Below are positions 27,169 to 37,980 of a stretch of DNA of 64,000 nt, piece by piece (the stretch's first letter is position 1; each line of letters begins with the position of its first letter). The position numbers were made by a program, and so were the translations under genes. The DNA lies in the NCBI GenBank assembly GCA_947476895.1, contig CANJRX010000001.1:434865-498864 (forward strand), in the 5' to 3' direction. A model generated the notes under the pieces. It made no database searches. It was not told the DNA's origin and saw only the letters and a list, made by a program, of their open reading frames with translations. This stretch comes from Fidelibacterota bacterium (lineage in GTDB: Bacteria; Pseudomonadota; Alphaproteobacteria; Rhodospirillales; Rhodospirillaceae).

Positions 27169-27878
27169 CAGCGTCCTACGGCGTAACGTGCAATGTGCCC
27201 CAGGAAAGCGATCAGTTCCGTGCCCTGGCCTTCTTCGAAGTGTCCGGGGTTGCGGCAGCCCACTGCAAAAATACCAGCTGGCAAACCTTCGCCGTCAGGC
27301 AACGCGACCAGCGCGTCGGAGCGCACGAGGCCGGCAGCGCTACCGTAAAGCGCGGTTTCGCCTTCGGTCTCGGTGCGAATACGTGTCGTCACACCCATGC
27401 CGATGAGCGCATCGACGCTGCCGAAGGGCAAAGCGCGCACGATGTGACCGGCTTCTGCCGGAACGGCGTAGGTTTCAAAAGCAATCGCGACCGCATCAAC
27501 GCCAAGGTGCACCGGCAGATCGTCGTGCAGCACTTGCGCGAGTTCGGTGAAGTCGCGGGCATAAAGCAGAGCGAGCGCGCATTCGAGTGTGCGCTCGACC
27601 AAAGACATGTTCGAGCGTGTGGTAGTGACGAGACTGGCGCTAGAGGCTTTCAAGTCATCGACCTGGCGGCGCAAGCGATCAACCACAAAGCGCTGCATAT
27701 CGACAACAACGGTGTCGGTCTCAAACCGGGTGTCCGGCGCAAGCGACGTCAGTAAGTCGGGATTGTTGAGAAGCACACGCGGGTTGCGGCGCAAATAAGC
27801 GATGACATCAGACTCACGCAAATCCTGCTTGGGTCCCGTACCGGCGCTCGGCGCGCCGGCCTTCATGTTGTCAGCCAT
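27150..27878 (-). CDS. DUF484 family protein
   Basis: The 242-residue protein begins with the DUF484 N-terminal pattern DVIAYLRRNPRVLLNNPDLL near 24-43, then a helical coiled segment (VDMQRFVVDRLRRQVDDLK) and a GAF-like C-terminal domain (residues about 110-240). Function is unknown; in many proteobacteria it lies directly upstream of xerC, as here with overlap. GGGGTAG precedes the start codon. Confidence 0.85.
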   Translation of the reverse strand: MADNMKAGAPSAGTGPKQDLRESDVIAYLRRNPRVLLNNPDLLTSLAPDTRFETDTVVVDMQRFVVDRLRRQVDDLKASSASLVTTTRSNMSLVERTLECALALLYARDFTELAQVLHDDLPVHLGVDAVAIAFETYAVPAEAGHIVRALPFGSVDALIGMGVTTRIRTETEGETALYGSAAGLVRSDALVALPDGEGLPAGIFAVGCRNPGHFEEGQGTELIAFLGHIARYAVGRWWTLEL

Positions 27879-27937
27879 CTACCCCTATCCCGCATCTTCG
27901 AACCCACCCGAGCCAAAGATGTCCACCTGAGCTTTTT

Positions 27938-28591
27938 TTACAGGATCGATTGGCCGGTCTTCGCCCAATCGTCCATGAAGGCTTTTAACCCCTTATCAGT
28001 TAACGGATGGTTGAACAGCTGGCGCAAGGTGGAGGGGGGCATGGTGCAGACATGGGCGCCGATCTTGGCGGCTTCCACTACATGCATGGGGTGGCGGATC
28101 GAAGCCACCAATACCTCGGTTTCGAACCCGTAATTATTGTAGATCGTACAAATATCGTCGATCAGTTCCATGCCGTCGAAGCCGATGTCGTCCAGGCGGC
28201 CCACGAAGGGCGAAATGAAGCTGGCGCCGGCTTTGGCAGCCAGCAGGGCCTGGGCGGGTGAGAAACACAGGGTGACGTTCACCATGGTGCCGGCGTCAGA
28301 CAGCGCTTTGCAGGTTTTGAGGCCGTCCGGGGTCAGCGGCACTTTAATAGTCACGTTCTTGGCGATTTTGGTCAGGACCGCCGCTTCCTTCATCATGGTG
28401 GCGTGATCAAGGGCCGTGACTTCGGCGCTGACGGGGCCGGGCACCACCGCGCAAATCTCGGAGATCAGATCGACGAATTTCTTGCCGGACTTCGCTGCCA
28501 GCGTCGGGTTGGTGGTCACGCCGTCCACCATGCCGGTGGCGGCCAGGTCTTTGATCTCGTTGATGTCGGCGGTGTCGATAAAGAATTTCAT
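27938..28591 (-). CDS. Fructose-6-phosphate aldolase / TalC-type transaldolase
   Basis: The chosen ATG gives a 217-residue protein starting [16 protein letters not shown], the exact family N-terminus; the open frame upstream is not coding. The class I aldolase Schiff-base lysine is expected at Lys83 in NVTIKVPLT. Other marks are [14 protein letters not shown] and [15 protein letters not shown]. The short form covers both fructose-6-phosphate aldolases and true transaldolases. Sequence alone here does not separate them, so fsa or tal are both possible. It is divergent from priA. Confidence 0.88.
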   Translation of the reverse strand: MKFFIDTADINEIKDLAATGMVDGVTTNPTLAAKSGKKFVDLISEICAVVPGPVSAEVTALDHATMMKEAAVLTKIAKNVTIKVPLTPDGLKTCKALSDAGTMVNVTLCFSPAQALLAAKAGASFISPFVGRLDDIGFDGMELIDDICTIYNNYGFETEVLVASIRHPMHVVEAAKIGAHVCTMPPSTLRQLFNHPLTDKGLKAFMDDWAKTGQSIL

Positions 28592-28651
28592 GGAACGGTC
28601 AGTCCTGTTTTGAATTGCGCGAGCTGTGTGCTTCAGGAAAGAGTGTAGACC

Positions 28652-30865
28652 ATGACTTCGTCTCAATCCACTTTCCCAGCTGGCGCACGTGTGGCGGTTC
28701 TCCTGCCATTGCCGGTTGCAAGCGCTTACGATTACCTCGTGCCGGAAGGCCTTGAGCTTGCGCCAGGCGATATTGTGGAAGTGCCGCTGGCAAGGCGTTT
28801 CGAGATTGGCGTGGTCTGGGGTCCGGGCGTGGGTGACATCGCGCCAACCAAACTGCGCGAAGTTGTCCACAGGCTGGATTTGCCGGCGCTGCCCGAAGTT
28901 TTGCGGAAATTCATCGATTGGGTGGCGGGCTATACGTTGCAGCCCACCGGCGCGGTATTGCGCATGACTCTGAATCCGGCGCGGCGCTGGCCGCAGCAGA
29001 AAGTACCGACGGCGATTGTTTCCGCGGGCAAATCGTTGGCGCTATTAGGCGTGAAGTCCACGCCAGCGCGCGAGAAGCTACTGGCCTTTGCCGCCAAGGG
29101 CGGCGCGTTTGAGTCGGCAGCGCATCTCTCGCGTGAGTCGGGTGTGGGTGCCAGTATTGTGCGCGATCTCATCACAGCGGGTGCACTGGCAGTGATGCAG
29201 GCCGATCCCACATCGCCCTTCACGCAATCCAAGCCGGATTTCTCAAAGCCTGTGCTGGAACCAGCGCAAAGCGAAGCCGCCGCCACGTTGCGCGAGAAAA
29301 TCGGCGCAGGATTTTCGGTCACATTGCTCGATGGCGTCACGGGTTCAGGAAAGACCGAAGTCTATTTAGAGGCCGTGGCAACGGCGTTAGCAGCGGGGCA
29401 ACAGGTACTCGTGCTCGTCCCGGAAATTGCCCTCACGGCGCAAAGTCTTTCGCGTTTTCAAAAACGCTTCGGCGCCGAGCCGGCGGAATGGCACTCGGAT
29501 CTCACCTATAAATCACGCCGCGAAACCTGGCTGGGTGCGGCCACAGGTGCGGCGCAAGTGGTTGTGGGCGCGCGTTCGGCGCTGTTTCTGCCTTTCAGCA
29601 ATCTGGGCCTGATTGTTGTCGACGAAGAGCACGAGTCCGCCTTCAAGCAGGAAGACGGCGTGATTTATCATGCGCGCGATATGGCCGTGGTGCGCGCGCG
29701 CCAAGGCAACATTCCCATCGTTCTTGCTTCGGCGACGCCGTCGCTCGAGACCATCATCAATGTGCGCAACAAGCGTTACGGCGAGGTGCGCTTGCCCGAG
29801 CGTTATGGTGCAGCGTCTATGCCGCGCATCGGTGTGGTCGATATGAAAACCAATCCGCCCGAGAAAGGCCGCTGGGGTCGCGCGTGGTTGTCGCCGCCGT
29901 TGGTGAAAGCTGTCGATCAAACGCTGGCTTCGGGTGAGCAAGCGCTGTTGTTTTTGAATCGCCGTGGTTACGCGCCGCTGACGCTGTGCCGTACTTGCGG
30001 CCATCGTTTGAACTGTCCGCGCTGCACAGCCTGGCTGGTGGAACATCGCCTGACAAAGCGCCTGCAATGTCACCACTGTGGTTTCAATGCGCCGCTGCCG
30101 AAGACCTGTTCATCGTGCAGCGCTGCGGAATCTTTTGTGCCGTGCGGTCCCGGCATCGAGCGTGTCGCGGAAGAAGCTGTGGCGCGCTGGCCCGACGCGC
30201 GCGTGCGCGTGGTATCCAGCGATGTGCTTGAACGTCCTTCCGCCGTCGCCGAATTAATCGACGACATTCTGAAACGCCGCATCGACATTCTTGTGGGCAC
30301 GCAAGTGCTCGCCAAAGGCCACCACTTCCCCGGCCTGACCTTCGTCGGCGTGGTGGACGCGGACTTGGGACTTTCGGGCTGGGACCTGCGTGCCGCTGAA
30401 CGCACCCACCAGCTTTTGCATCAGGTGGCGGGCCGCGCCGGCCGTGCCGACAAACCGGGCCGGGTGTTCCTGCAAACCCACGATCCCGCTCACCCTGTGA
30501 TCCAGGCCCTGGTCTCCGGCGACGAGGACGGTTTCATCGATTCCGAGATCGAAGCACGGGAAAGCCTGGATATGCCGCCTTTTGGCCGTTTGACCGCGCT
30601 CATTCTCTCAAGTCACGACGAAGGGGCCGTGATTGCCGCCGGGCGGGGCCTCGCCGCCGCTGCCCCGCAAGGCGAGGGGATCGAGGTTCTGGGCCCCGCC
30701 CCGGCCTTTATGGCCCTGCTCCGGGGAAACCACCGCCACCGGCTGCTGCTTAAAACCAGCCGGAATACCCCGCCGCAAGCCCTGGTCCAGGCCTGGCTGG
30801 ACCGGGTTAAGACCCCCTCATCGGTCAGAATCCAGGTCGACGTAGACCCCTATAGTTTCTACTGA
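28652..30865 (+). CDS. priA: Primosomal replication restart helicase PriA
   Basis: PriA recognises stalled forks and reloads the replisome. The 737-residue protein has an N-terminal DNA-binding domain, the Walker A motif [11 protein letters not shown] near 229, the DEEH box [10 protein letters not shown] near 322, [10 protein letters not shown], a zinc-binding region with paired cysteines ([23 protein letters not shown]) around 445-490, and helicase motifs [11 protein letters not shown] and [10 protein letters not shown]. It stands alone before the atp operon. Confidence 0.95.
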   Translation: MTSSQSTFPAGARVAVLLPLPVASAYDYLVPEGLELAPGDIVEVPLARRFEIGVVWGPGVGDIAPTKLREVVHRLDLPALPEVLRKFIDWVAGYTLQPTGAVLRMTLNPARRWPQQKVPTAIVSAGKSLALLGVKSTPAREKLLAFAAKGGAFESAAHLSRESGVGASIVRDLITAGALAVMQADPTSPFTQSKPDFSKPVLEPAQSEAAATLREKIGAGFSVTLLDGVTGSGKTEVYLEAVATALAAGQQVLVLVPEIALTAQSLSRFQKRFGAEPAEWHSDLTYKSRRETWLGAATGAAQVVVGARSALFLPFSNLGLIVVDEEHESAFKQEDGVIYHARDMAVVRARQGNIPIVLASATPSLETIINVRNKRYGEVRLPERYGAASMPRIGVVDMKTNPPEKGRWGRAWLSPPLVKAVDQTLASGEQALLFLNRRGYAPLTLCRTCGHRLNCPRCTAWLVEHRLTKRLQCHHCGFNAPLPKTCSSCSAAESFVPCGPGIERVAEEAVARWPDARVRVVSSDVLERPSAVAELIDDILKRRIDILVGTQVLAKGHHFPGLTFVGVVDADLGLSGWDLRAAERTHQLLHQVAGRAGRADKPGRVFLQTHDPAHPVIQALVSGDEDGFIDSEIEARESLDMPPFGRLTALILSSHDEGAVIAAGRGLAAAAPQGEGIEVLGPAPAFMALLRGNHRHRLLLKTSRNTPPQALVQAWLDRVKTPSSVRIQVDVDPYSFY

Positions 30866-31065
30866 AACGCCTGTGCTGATCTGAGTCTGTTGCAACGCCT
30901 ACACCGGTATGGTACCAACCCGCCGGCGACGCGTTCTGAGAGTATTCAGCGCAAAAATATATAGTTAAATCAACCGGTTAGGTTGACCGCTCCCGGCAGA
31001 CCCAGGGTTACAAAACAAGGGTTCGGGACGGAAGTTAGGTTGGGTTCAAAAGGGGCGTTCTTCAG
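30866..31065 (+). promoter_or_regulatory. Leader region of the atp operon
   Basis: These 200 bases must hold the promoter of atpHAGDC. The AT-rich AAAAATATATAGTTAAAT near 30954-30969 is the only good -10 candidate (TATATA at 30958, with TTCTGA 18 bases upstream as weak -35). Directly after it lies an inverted repeat TCAACC-GGTTA-GGTTGA at 30970-30986, placed where an operator or a 5' end hairpin would be. No ORF or RNA gene is supported here. Confidence 0.35.
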
Positions 31066-31629
31066 GTGTCAGCGGACAATCTAAACGTCAGTGGCGTGGC
31101 GGCCCGGTATGCCTCGGCGCTGTACGATCTGGCCGACGAAAAAGGTGCGCTGGACGCGGTCGCCGGCGATCTCGCGAGCCTCCAAAAAATGGTCGATGAC
31201 AGCGACGATTTCCGGCGCTTCCTCAAAAGCCCGGTCATCAGCCGCACCGATCAAAGCAAAGCCATCGCCGCCGTCGCCGACAAGGCCCAGCTTTCGCCGC
31301 TCGCACATAAATTCCTAGGTCTTCTGGCCTCTAACCGCCGTCTGTTTGTCCTGCCGGGCGTCATCGCCGGCTTTCGCGCCATTCTGGCGGATCGCCGCGG
31401 TGAAGCGACGGCGCAAGTCACATCGGCTGCGCCGCTGACCGAAAGCCAAACCACGTCGCTGATCGAAGCGCTTAAGAAGTCTGTCGGCCGCAGCAAGGTC
31501 GCCATCGTCTCCAAAGTTGATCCGTCCATTCTCGGCGGCCTGATCGTTAAGGTCGGTTCGCGCATGGTGGACAGTTCCCTGAAATCAAAACTTCAACGTT
31601 TGAAGCTCGCCATGAAAGGGGTCGGATAA
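31066..31629 (+). CDS. atpH: F1Fo ATP synthase subunit delta
   Basis: Delta is part of the peripheral stalk linking F1 to Fo. The 187-residue protein starts with GTG after GGCGTTCTTCAG; the N-terminal six-helix domain has the family pattern GVAARYASALYDLADEKG at 10-27, and the C-terminus LGGLIVKVGSRMVDSSLKSKL at about 161-181 is the standard ending. atpA begins immediately after the stop codon. The operon has no Fo genes, as usual in alphaproteobacteria. Confidence 0.95.
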   Translation: MSADNLNVSGVAARYASALYDLADEKGALDAVAGDLASLQKMVDDSDDFRRFLKSPVISRTDQSKAIAAVADKAQLSPLAHKFLGLLASNRRLFVLPGVIAGFRAILADRRGEATAQVTSAAPLTESQTTSLIEALKKSVGRSKVAIVSKVDPSILGGLIVKVGSRMVDSSLKSKLQRLKLAMKGVG

Positions 31630-33162
31630 ATGGAAATCCGCGCCGCAGAAATCTCCGCAATCCTCAAGCAGCAGATCGCCAATTTCGGAACGGAAGCTGA
31701 GTCCGCCGAAGTCGGTCAAGTGCTGGCCGTCGGTGACGGCATCGCCCGCGTCTATGGCCTCGACAACGTCCAATCGGGCGAGATGGTCGAGTTCCCGGGT
31801 GGCATCAAAGGCATGGCCCTCAATCTTGAAACCGACAACGTCGGTATCGTGATCTTCGGCGATGACTCGACGATTAAGGAAGGCGACACCGTTAAGCGCA
31901 CCGGCACCATCGTTGACGTTCCCGTCGGCAAGGCGCTGCTGGGCCGCGTCATGGACGGGCTTGGCAATGCCATCGACGGCAAAGGCGATCTCGGCACCAC
32001 CGAACGTCGCCTCGCTGAGTTGAAGGCCCCCGGCATCATTCCGCGCCGCTCGGTGCATGAGCCTGTGCAGACGGGTTTGAAAGCTGTCGACAGCTTGATC
32101 CCGATCGGCCGCGGCCAGCGCGAGTTGATCATCGGTGACCGTCAGACCGGCAAGACCGCCGTCATCCTCGACACCATCATCAATCAAAAGAAAATCAACG
32201 ACGCCGCCACCAGCGACAAAGACAAGCTGTTCTGCATCTATGTCGCCATCGGCCAGAAGCGCTCCACCGTTGCCCAGGTTGTGAAGACCTTGGCCGACTA
32301 CGGCGCGCTCGAATACACCATCATCGTTGCCGCCACCGCCTCCGATCCGGCGCCCATGCAGTTCATGGCGCCCTACACCGGTTGCGCCATGGGCGAATAC
32401 TTCCGCGACAACGGCATGCACGCCGTCATTTTCTATGACGATTTGTCCAAGCAGGCCGTCGCGTACCGCCAGATGTCGCTGCTCCTGCGCCGTCCGCCGG
32501 GCCGCGAAGCTTATCCTGGTGACGTGTTCTATCTGCACTCTCGTTTGCTGGAACGCGCTGCGAAGTTGAACGAAGCCAATGGCTCCGGTTCGCTCACCGC
32601 GTTGCCCGTCGTCGAAACGCAGGCCAACGACGTGTCGGCCTACATTCCGACCAACGTGATCTCGATCACCGATGGCCAGATCTTCTTGGAAACCAGCCTT
32701 TTCTATCAGGGCATTCGCCCCGCGCTGAACGTCGGCATCTCGGTCAGCCGCGTCGGCTCGGCCGCGCAGATCAAAGCCATGAAGCAAGTCGCCGGCTCAA
32801 TTAAGCTGGAACTCGCCCAGTACCGCGAAATGAAAGCCTTCGCGCAGTTCGCCTCCGACCTCGATCCCGCAACTCAGCGTCTGTTGGCGCGCGGCGAGCG
32901 GTTGACCGAACTGTTGAAGCAGCCGCAGTACAAGCCGGTTCCCGTCGAAGAGCAGGTGGTTGTGATCTTCGCCGGCACCAAGGGTTACCTCGATAAGGTC
33001 GCCGTACGTGACGTCGGTCGTTTCGAAAGCTCGATGCTCGGCGCCATGCGTGAACGTGCGCCGGATATCCTCGCGGCTATCCGTACCGAGAAGGCTTTGT
33101 CCGACGCCCTCACGGCAAAACTGAAAAGCTTCCTCGACGATTTTGCTGCTGCTTTCGCCTAA
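31630..33162 (+). CDS. atpA: F1Fo ATP synthase subunit alpha
   Basis: Alpha carries the non-catalytic nucleotide sites of the F1 head. The 510-residue length is standard. P-loop GDRQTGKT is near 169-176, with the family N-terminus [34 protein letters not shown]-like segment near 238 and the signature [18 protein letters not shown] near 362-379. It directly follows atpH with no spacer. Confidence 0.98.
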   Translation: MEIRAAEISAILKQQIANFGTEAESAEVGQVLAVGDGIARVYGLDNVQSGEMVEFPGGIKGMALNLETDNVGIVIFGDDSTIKEGDTVKRTGTIVDVPVGKALLGRVMDGLGNAIDGKGDLGTTERRLAELKAPGIIPRRSVHEPVQTGLKAVDSLIPIGRGQRELIIGDRQTGKTAVILDTIINQKKINDAATSDKDKLFCIYVAIGQKRSTVAQVVKTLADYGALEYTIIVAATASDPAPMQFMAPYTGCAMGEYFRDNGMHAVIFYDDLSKQAVAYRQMSLLLRRPPGREAYPGDVFYLHSRLLERAAKLNEANGSGSLTALPVVETQANDVSAYIPTNVISITDGQIFLETSLFYQGIRPALNVGISVSRVGSAAQIKAMKQVAGSIKLELAQYREMKAFAQFASDLDPATQRLLARGERLTELLKQPQYKPVPVEEQVVVIFAGTKGYLDKVAVRDVGRFESSMLGAMRERAPDILAAIRTEKALSDALTAKLKSFLDDFAAAFA

Positions 33163-33194
33163 AGGGTAGCGGTTAGAAATCAGGAATTGGTGTT

Positions 33195-34070
33195 ATGCCA
33201 AGTTTAAAAGAGTTCCGCGTTCGCATCGCTTCGGTGCAATCGACGAAAAAGATCACCTCCGCCATGAAAATGGTGGCGGCGTCGAAATTGCGCCGTGCGC
33301 AGGAAGCCGCTGAAGCCGCGCGTCCCTATGCCGAACGCATGGAGCGCATGTTGGGTAATTTGGCAGCCGCTGCTGCGGGCCGCGCTGGCTCGCTGCCGAT
33401 GCTGGCCGGTACCGGCAAAGATGATGTGCACTTGGTTGTCGTCATGACCGCAAACCGCGGTCTGTGCGGCGGGTTCAACTCCAACATCATCCGTTCAGCG
33501 CGCAACCTGGTGAAGGAACTGCTCGATAAGGGCAAGACCGTCAAGATTCTGGCCGTGGGCCGTAAGGGCCGCGACAACCTGCGCCGTGATTTCCGCGAAT
33601 TGGTCGGCGACTCTTTCACCGAATTCGGCCGCAAGACCGTTGTGTTCGCCGAAGCCAGCGAAGTCGCCGAACGCATCACCACGATGTTCAATGCCGGCGA
33701 ATTCGATGTCGCGACCATGATCTACGCGCGCTTCAAATCGGCGGTCACGCAGATCGTGACGCGCCAGCAGATCATTCCGTTCCCCGTGCCGGCGAATGAA
33801 AATTCCGAAAGCGCCATGGTCTATGACTATGAGCCGTCGGATCAGGAAATTCTCGCTGAACTTCTGCCGCGCAATCTCGCCATTCAGGTGTTCCGCGCCA
33901 TGCTCGAAAACGGCGCGTCGTTCTACGGCTCGCAGATGGCGGCCATGGATAGTGCGACCAGAAATGCCGGTGAAATGATCAATAAGCTGACGCTGCGCTA
34001 CAACCGCCAGCGCCAGGCCATGATTACCAAAGAACTCATTGAAATCATCTCGGGCGCCGAAGCCGTTTAA
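33195..34070 (+). CDS. atpG: F1Fo ATP synthase subunit gamma
   Basis: Gamma is the central rotating shaft. The 291-residue protein has the N-terminal helix [20 protein letters not shown] with [18 protein letters not shown], the Rossmann middle ([14 protein letters not shown] near 82-95) and the C-terminal helix signature [21 protein letters not shown]. It lies 32 bases after atpA and 41 bases before atpD. Confidence 0.96.
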   Translation: MPSLKEFRVRIASVQSTKKITSAMKMVAASKLRRAQEAAEAARPYAERMERMLGNLAAAAAGRAGSLPMLAGTGKDDVHLVVVMTANRGLCGGFNSNIIRSARNLVKELLDKGKTVKILAVGRKGRDNLRRDFRELVGDSFTEFGRKTVVFAEASEVAERITTMFNAGEFDVATMIYARFKSAVTQIVTRQQIIPFPVPANENSESAMVYDYEPSDQEILAELLPRNLAIQVFRAMLENGASFYGSQMAAMDSATRNAGEMINKLTLRYNRQRQAMITKELIEIISGAEAV

Positions 34071-34102
34071 CAACGACACGCCCAGACTTGTAACGAAGAT
34101 AG

Positions 34103-35533
<1,431 letters not shown>

Positions 35534-35545
35534 TAGGACTTAAAG

Positions 35546-35956
35546 ATGGCCGACACGCTCAAGCTGGAATTGGTTTCACCGGAACGTCTCTTGCTCTCTG
35601 AGCAGGTGGAGATGGTGCTCGTGCCCGGAACCGAAGGCGTGTTCGGCGTGCTGCCGCAGCATGCCCCGACGCTGTCGACCCTGAAGCCCGGCTTCGTTGA
35701 GGTCTATCAGGCCGGCGCGGTGAAAGAGCGTTTCTTTGTCACCGGCGGATTCGCGGAAGTCACACCCACCACGTGCACCGTGCTGGTGGATGAAGCGATT
35801 CCGCAGTCGAACCTGACGACGGCTTACACAGCCGAGCGTCTGGCCAAAGCCAAAGCGCGCCTCGATCAGGCCACAACCGACGATGAACGCGCCAAGGCCC
35901 AAGCTGGCTTCGCCGCAGCCGAGCTTTTGAGCCAGGCGTCGACCACCGTTCACTAG
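35546..35956 (+). CDS. atpC: F1Fo ATP synthase subunit epsilon
   Basis: Epsilon binds gamma and inhibits ATP hydrolysis. The 136-residue protein has the N-terminal beta sandwich (LVSPERLLLSEQVEMVLVPG, GVLPQHAPTLSTLKPG) and a C-terminal helical hairpin (AERLAKAKARLDQATTDDER). It ends the operon with TAG and is followed by a small hairpin. Confidence 0.94.
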   Translation: MADTLKLELVSPERLLLSEQVEMVLVPGTEGVFGVLPQHAPTLSTLKPGFVEVYQAGAVKERFFVTGGFAEVTPTTCTVLVDEAIPQSNLTTAYTAERLAKAKARLDQATTDDERAKAQAGFAAAELLSQASTTVH

Positions 35957-35960
35957 TGAT

Positions 35961-35977
35961 TGGGCCTTTTAGGCCCT
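35961..35977 (+). terminator. Weak hairpin after atpC
   Basis: GGGCCT-TTT-AGGCCC with only TAAATCC downstream. It is compact and lies five bases after the atpC stop, but lacks a real T tract, so read-through into the ferritin-like gene is likely. Confidence 0.35.
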
Positions 35978-35991
35978 AAATCCTTACGCAC

Positions 35992-36861
35992 ATGACAGTT
36001 TTGTTGCTGGGCGGATTCGGCTATAGCAGACCCATGCAACACGCCTGGACCCTTAACGACATTGATTGGGCGCGCTTCGATGCGTCGAAAGTGTCGCCGG
36101 ATGTCTTGAAGGTTATCAAGACGGCGGCAATGGTCGAGCGCAACGGCGCCGATTACGGGCGCTATCTCGGCAATGTCTTTCACGATGACGCTGAATTTCG
36201 GGCGCTGGCCGATAGCTGGGCCACGGAAGAAGAACAGCACGGCATGGCGCTCGGCCGTTGGGCGGCCCTGGCCGACCCCAATTTCGATTTCGACAAAAGC
36301 TTTGCTGCGTTCACCAGCATGTACCGCATCCCGGTGGATGCGACGGCTTCGGTGCGTGGATCACGCCTCGGCGAATTGTGCGCGCGGTGTGTGGTGGAGA
36401 CCGGCACCAGCTCGTTCTACTCCGCCATTCGCGACGCTGTCGATGAGCCGGTCTTGAAGCAAATCTGCAAGAACATCGCCGCCGATGAGTTTCGGCATTT
36501 CAAGTTGTTCTACACCCATATGGAACGCTACGCCGCGCAAGACACCAAGGCTTCCAAGTGGGATCGTTTGCGCGTGGCCTTCACGCGCTTCAAAGAAGCC
36601 GATGACGATGAAATCGCCTCGGCCTATCACGCCGGCAATGCCGTGACCGGTCCTTACAGCCGCAGCGCGGCCAACGCCGGTTACGGCGAGCGCGCTTTTG
36701 GATTTTATCACCAGCGCCATGTGCGCCGTGCGGGCTACATGTTTGCGCAAGCTGCCGGGCTTAATCCCGACGGATTTGCCGCGAAGCTGCTGACAAAAGT
36801 GCTGTGGGCGGTGATCTGGTTCCGCGGACGAAAATTCCGCCCGCAGCTCGCGCGCGCGTAA
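35992..36861 (+). CDS. Ferritin-like diiron-carboxylate protein
   Basis: The protein is 289 residues from the first ATG, or 275 from the ATG at 36034; neither has a strong ribosome site. Four helices carry a full diiron set: Glu49 in MVERNGADYG, Glu80-x-x-His83 in TEEEQHGMALGRW, Glu136 in VVETGTSS and Glu166-x-x-His169 in ADEFRHFKLF. This is the two-ExxH pattern of ferritin-like oxidases such as acyl-ACP desaturases and rubrerythrins. A substrate cannot be named. It follows atpC by 35 bases and may be read from the atp transcript. Confidence 0.75.
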   Translation: MTVLLLGGFGYSRPMQHAWTLNDIDWARFDASKVSPDVLKVIKTAAMVERNGADYGRYLGNVFHDDAEFRALADSWATEEEQHGMALGRWAALADPNFDFDKSFAAFTSMYRIPVDATASVRGSRLGELCARCVVETGTSSFYSAIRDAVDEPVLKQICKNIAADEFRHFKLFYTHMERYAAQDTKASKWDRLRVAFTRFKEADDDEIASAYHAGNAVTGPYSRSAANAGYGERAFGFYHQRHVRRAGYMFAQAAGLNPDGFAAKLLTKVLWAVIWFRGRKFRPQLARA

Positions 36862-36865
36862 GCCG

Positions 36866-37444
36866 CTAATCTTTCTGATAGGGCCCGAGGCCCAATTCTT
36901 TCTGGAAAGCTTCGCCAACATCGCAATAGGTCTGCTTGGCCGGCGCGGTCTTTGCGAGCTTGAAGAAATAGGGCGGCTCGTTAGAGTCGCTGGCGGTCGG
37001 CACCTGTAGATCGAAGTATTTGAAGGTCACCTTCGCATCTTCGTCGGCAGATTTTCCCAAATCACGATCAGCGAGGATGATCTGAACGTCTTCGTTCTCG
37101 GTCCGCACAAGCCTGAAGTCATGCAGCATGCAGTCGGCAGTTCCGCTGCTCACAATCTCTGACACTTCTTTGTCTTTGCCCTTGTCCTTATCGAACAACG
37201 GCACGACCAGAAATCCATGAGAATCAGCCTCGGACGTGGTGCGTTCCGCGTAGAGCGTCAGCACGCTGAAGCCGTGGGCGGCAGTGTTCTCACGCCATCC
37301 TAGGGCGAGGACTCCCATGAGGCCGTTGCGCATGAGCGGCGTGCGGGTGATGCCAAAGGGAACGGGGACGACATTATCGGCGGCGTGGGTTGTGCCCGCC
37401 CACATCAGACCGAACATCGCAGCTATTGTGCGGCGTGTTTTCAT
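36866..37444 (-). CDS. Uncharacterised secreted protein
   Basis: The 192-residue protein has a signal peptide ending GTTHAA near 22 and a GGGGGGAC ribosome site before the ATG. The mature part begins VVPVPFGITRTPLMRNG and is beta-rich with charged loops (KDKGKDKEV), two cysteines, CMLHDF and YCDVGEAF. I do not recognise a domain. It is the most downstream gene of the minus-strand envelope block after rppH and is convergent with the diiron gene. Confidence 0.6.
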   Translation of the reverse strand: MKTRRTIAAMFGLMWAGTTHAADNVVPVPFGITRTPLMRNGLMGVLALGWRENTAAHGFSVLTLYAERTTSEADSHGFLVVPLFDKDKGKDKEVSEIVSSGTADCMLHDFRLVRTENEDVQIILADRDLGKSADEDAKVTFKYFDLQVPTASDSNEPPYFFKLAKTAPAKQTYCDVGEAFQKELGLGPYQKD

Positions 37445-37463
37445 GAGTCCCCCCGGACGAATG

Positions 37464-37970
37464 TTATGCGCGCTTTTTCTTGCGTGAGCTTTTTGGCGGC
37501 GTATTCAGTGTGGCGACCTTATCTTTGAAAGCCGCCACCACTTGTTTGTAAATCTCGCGTTTAAAGCCAACGATGGCGCGCGGTAACTGACTAAAGGCCA
37601 TCCACTTCCAGGTCGAAAACTCCGGGTGCTCAGTTTCCAGATTGATGTCGGCGTCTTCACCGGTGAAGCGCATCAGGAACCACTTCTGTTCCTGGCCGCG
37701 ATATTTCCCCTTCCAGACTTTGCTTTGTAAATCGGCGGGCAGGTCATAGCGCAGCCAGCTGCGGGTCACGCCAATAATGCGTGCTTTGTCCGTGCCGATT
37801 TCTTCCTGAAGTTCGCGGATGGCCGCTTCGCGCGGGGTTTCGCCTTTATCGATACCGCCTTGCGGCATTTGCCACGCTGGCTCTTTGGTATCGATACGCT
37901 GAGCGACGAACACGCGTCCGCGCGCATTGACGAGGACGATGCCCACGCCCTGGCGATAAGGCTTCGACAT
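37464..37970 (-). CDS. rppH: RNA pyrophosphohydrolase
   Basis: RppH removes pyrophosphate from 5' triphosphate ends of mRNA and starts RNase E dependent decay. The 168-residue protein shows the N-terminal YRQGVGIVLVNARGRVFVAQ segment and the Nudix box GGIDKGETP through RELQEEIG at about 38-59, then WLRYDLPADLQSKVWKGKY and QKWFLMRF. The length and basic C-terminus (SSRKKKRA) match alphaproteobacterial RppH. It lies 10 bases downstream of the divergent polysaccharide deacetylase gene. Confidence 0.92.
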   Translation of the reverse strand: MSKPYRQGVGIVLVNARGRVFVAQRIDTKEPAWQMPQGGIDKGETPREAAIRELQEEIGTDKARIIGVTRSWLRYDLPADLQSKVWKGKYRGQEQKWFLMRFTGEDADINLETEHPEFSTWKWMAFSQLPRAIVGFKREIYKQVVAAFKDKVATLNTPPKSSRKKKRA

Positions 37971-37980
37971 AAGGGACGGT

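Noticed and set aside
31585-32787. 400-residue open frame antisense to atpA
   Set aside because: Shadow of a highly conserved gene; no ribosome site and no recognisable domain.
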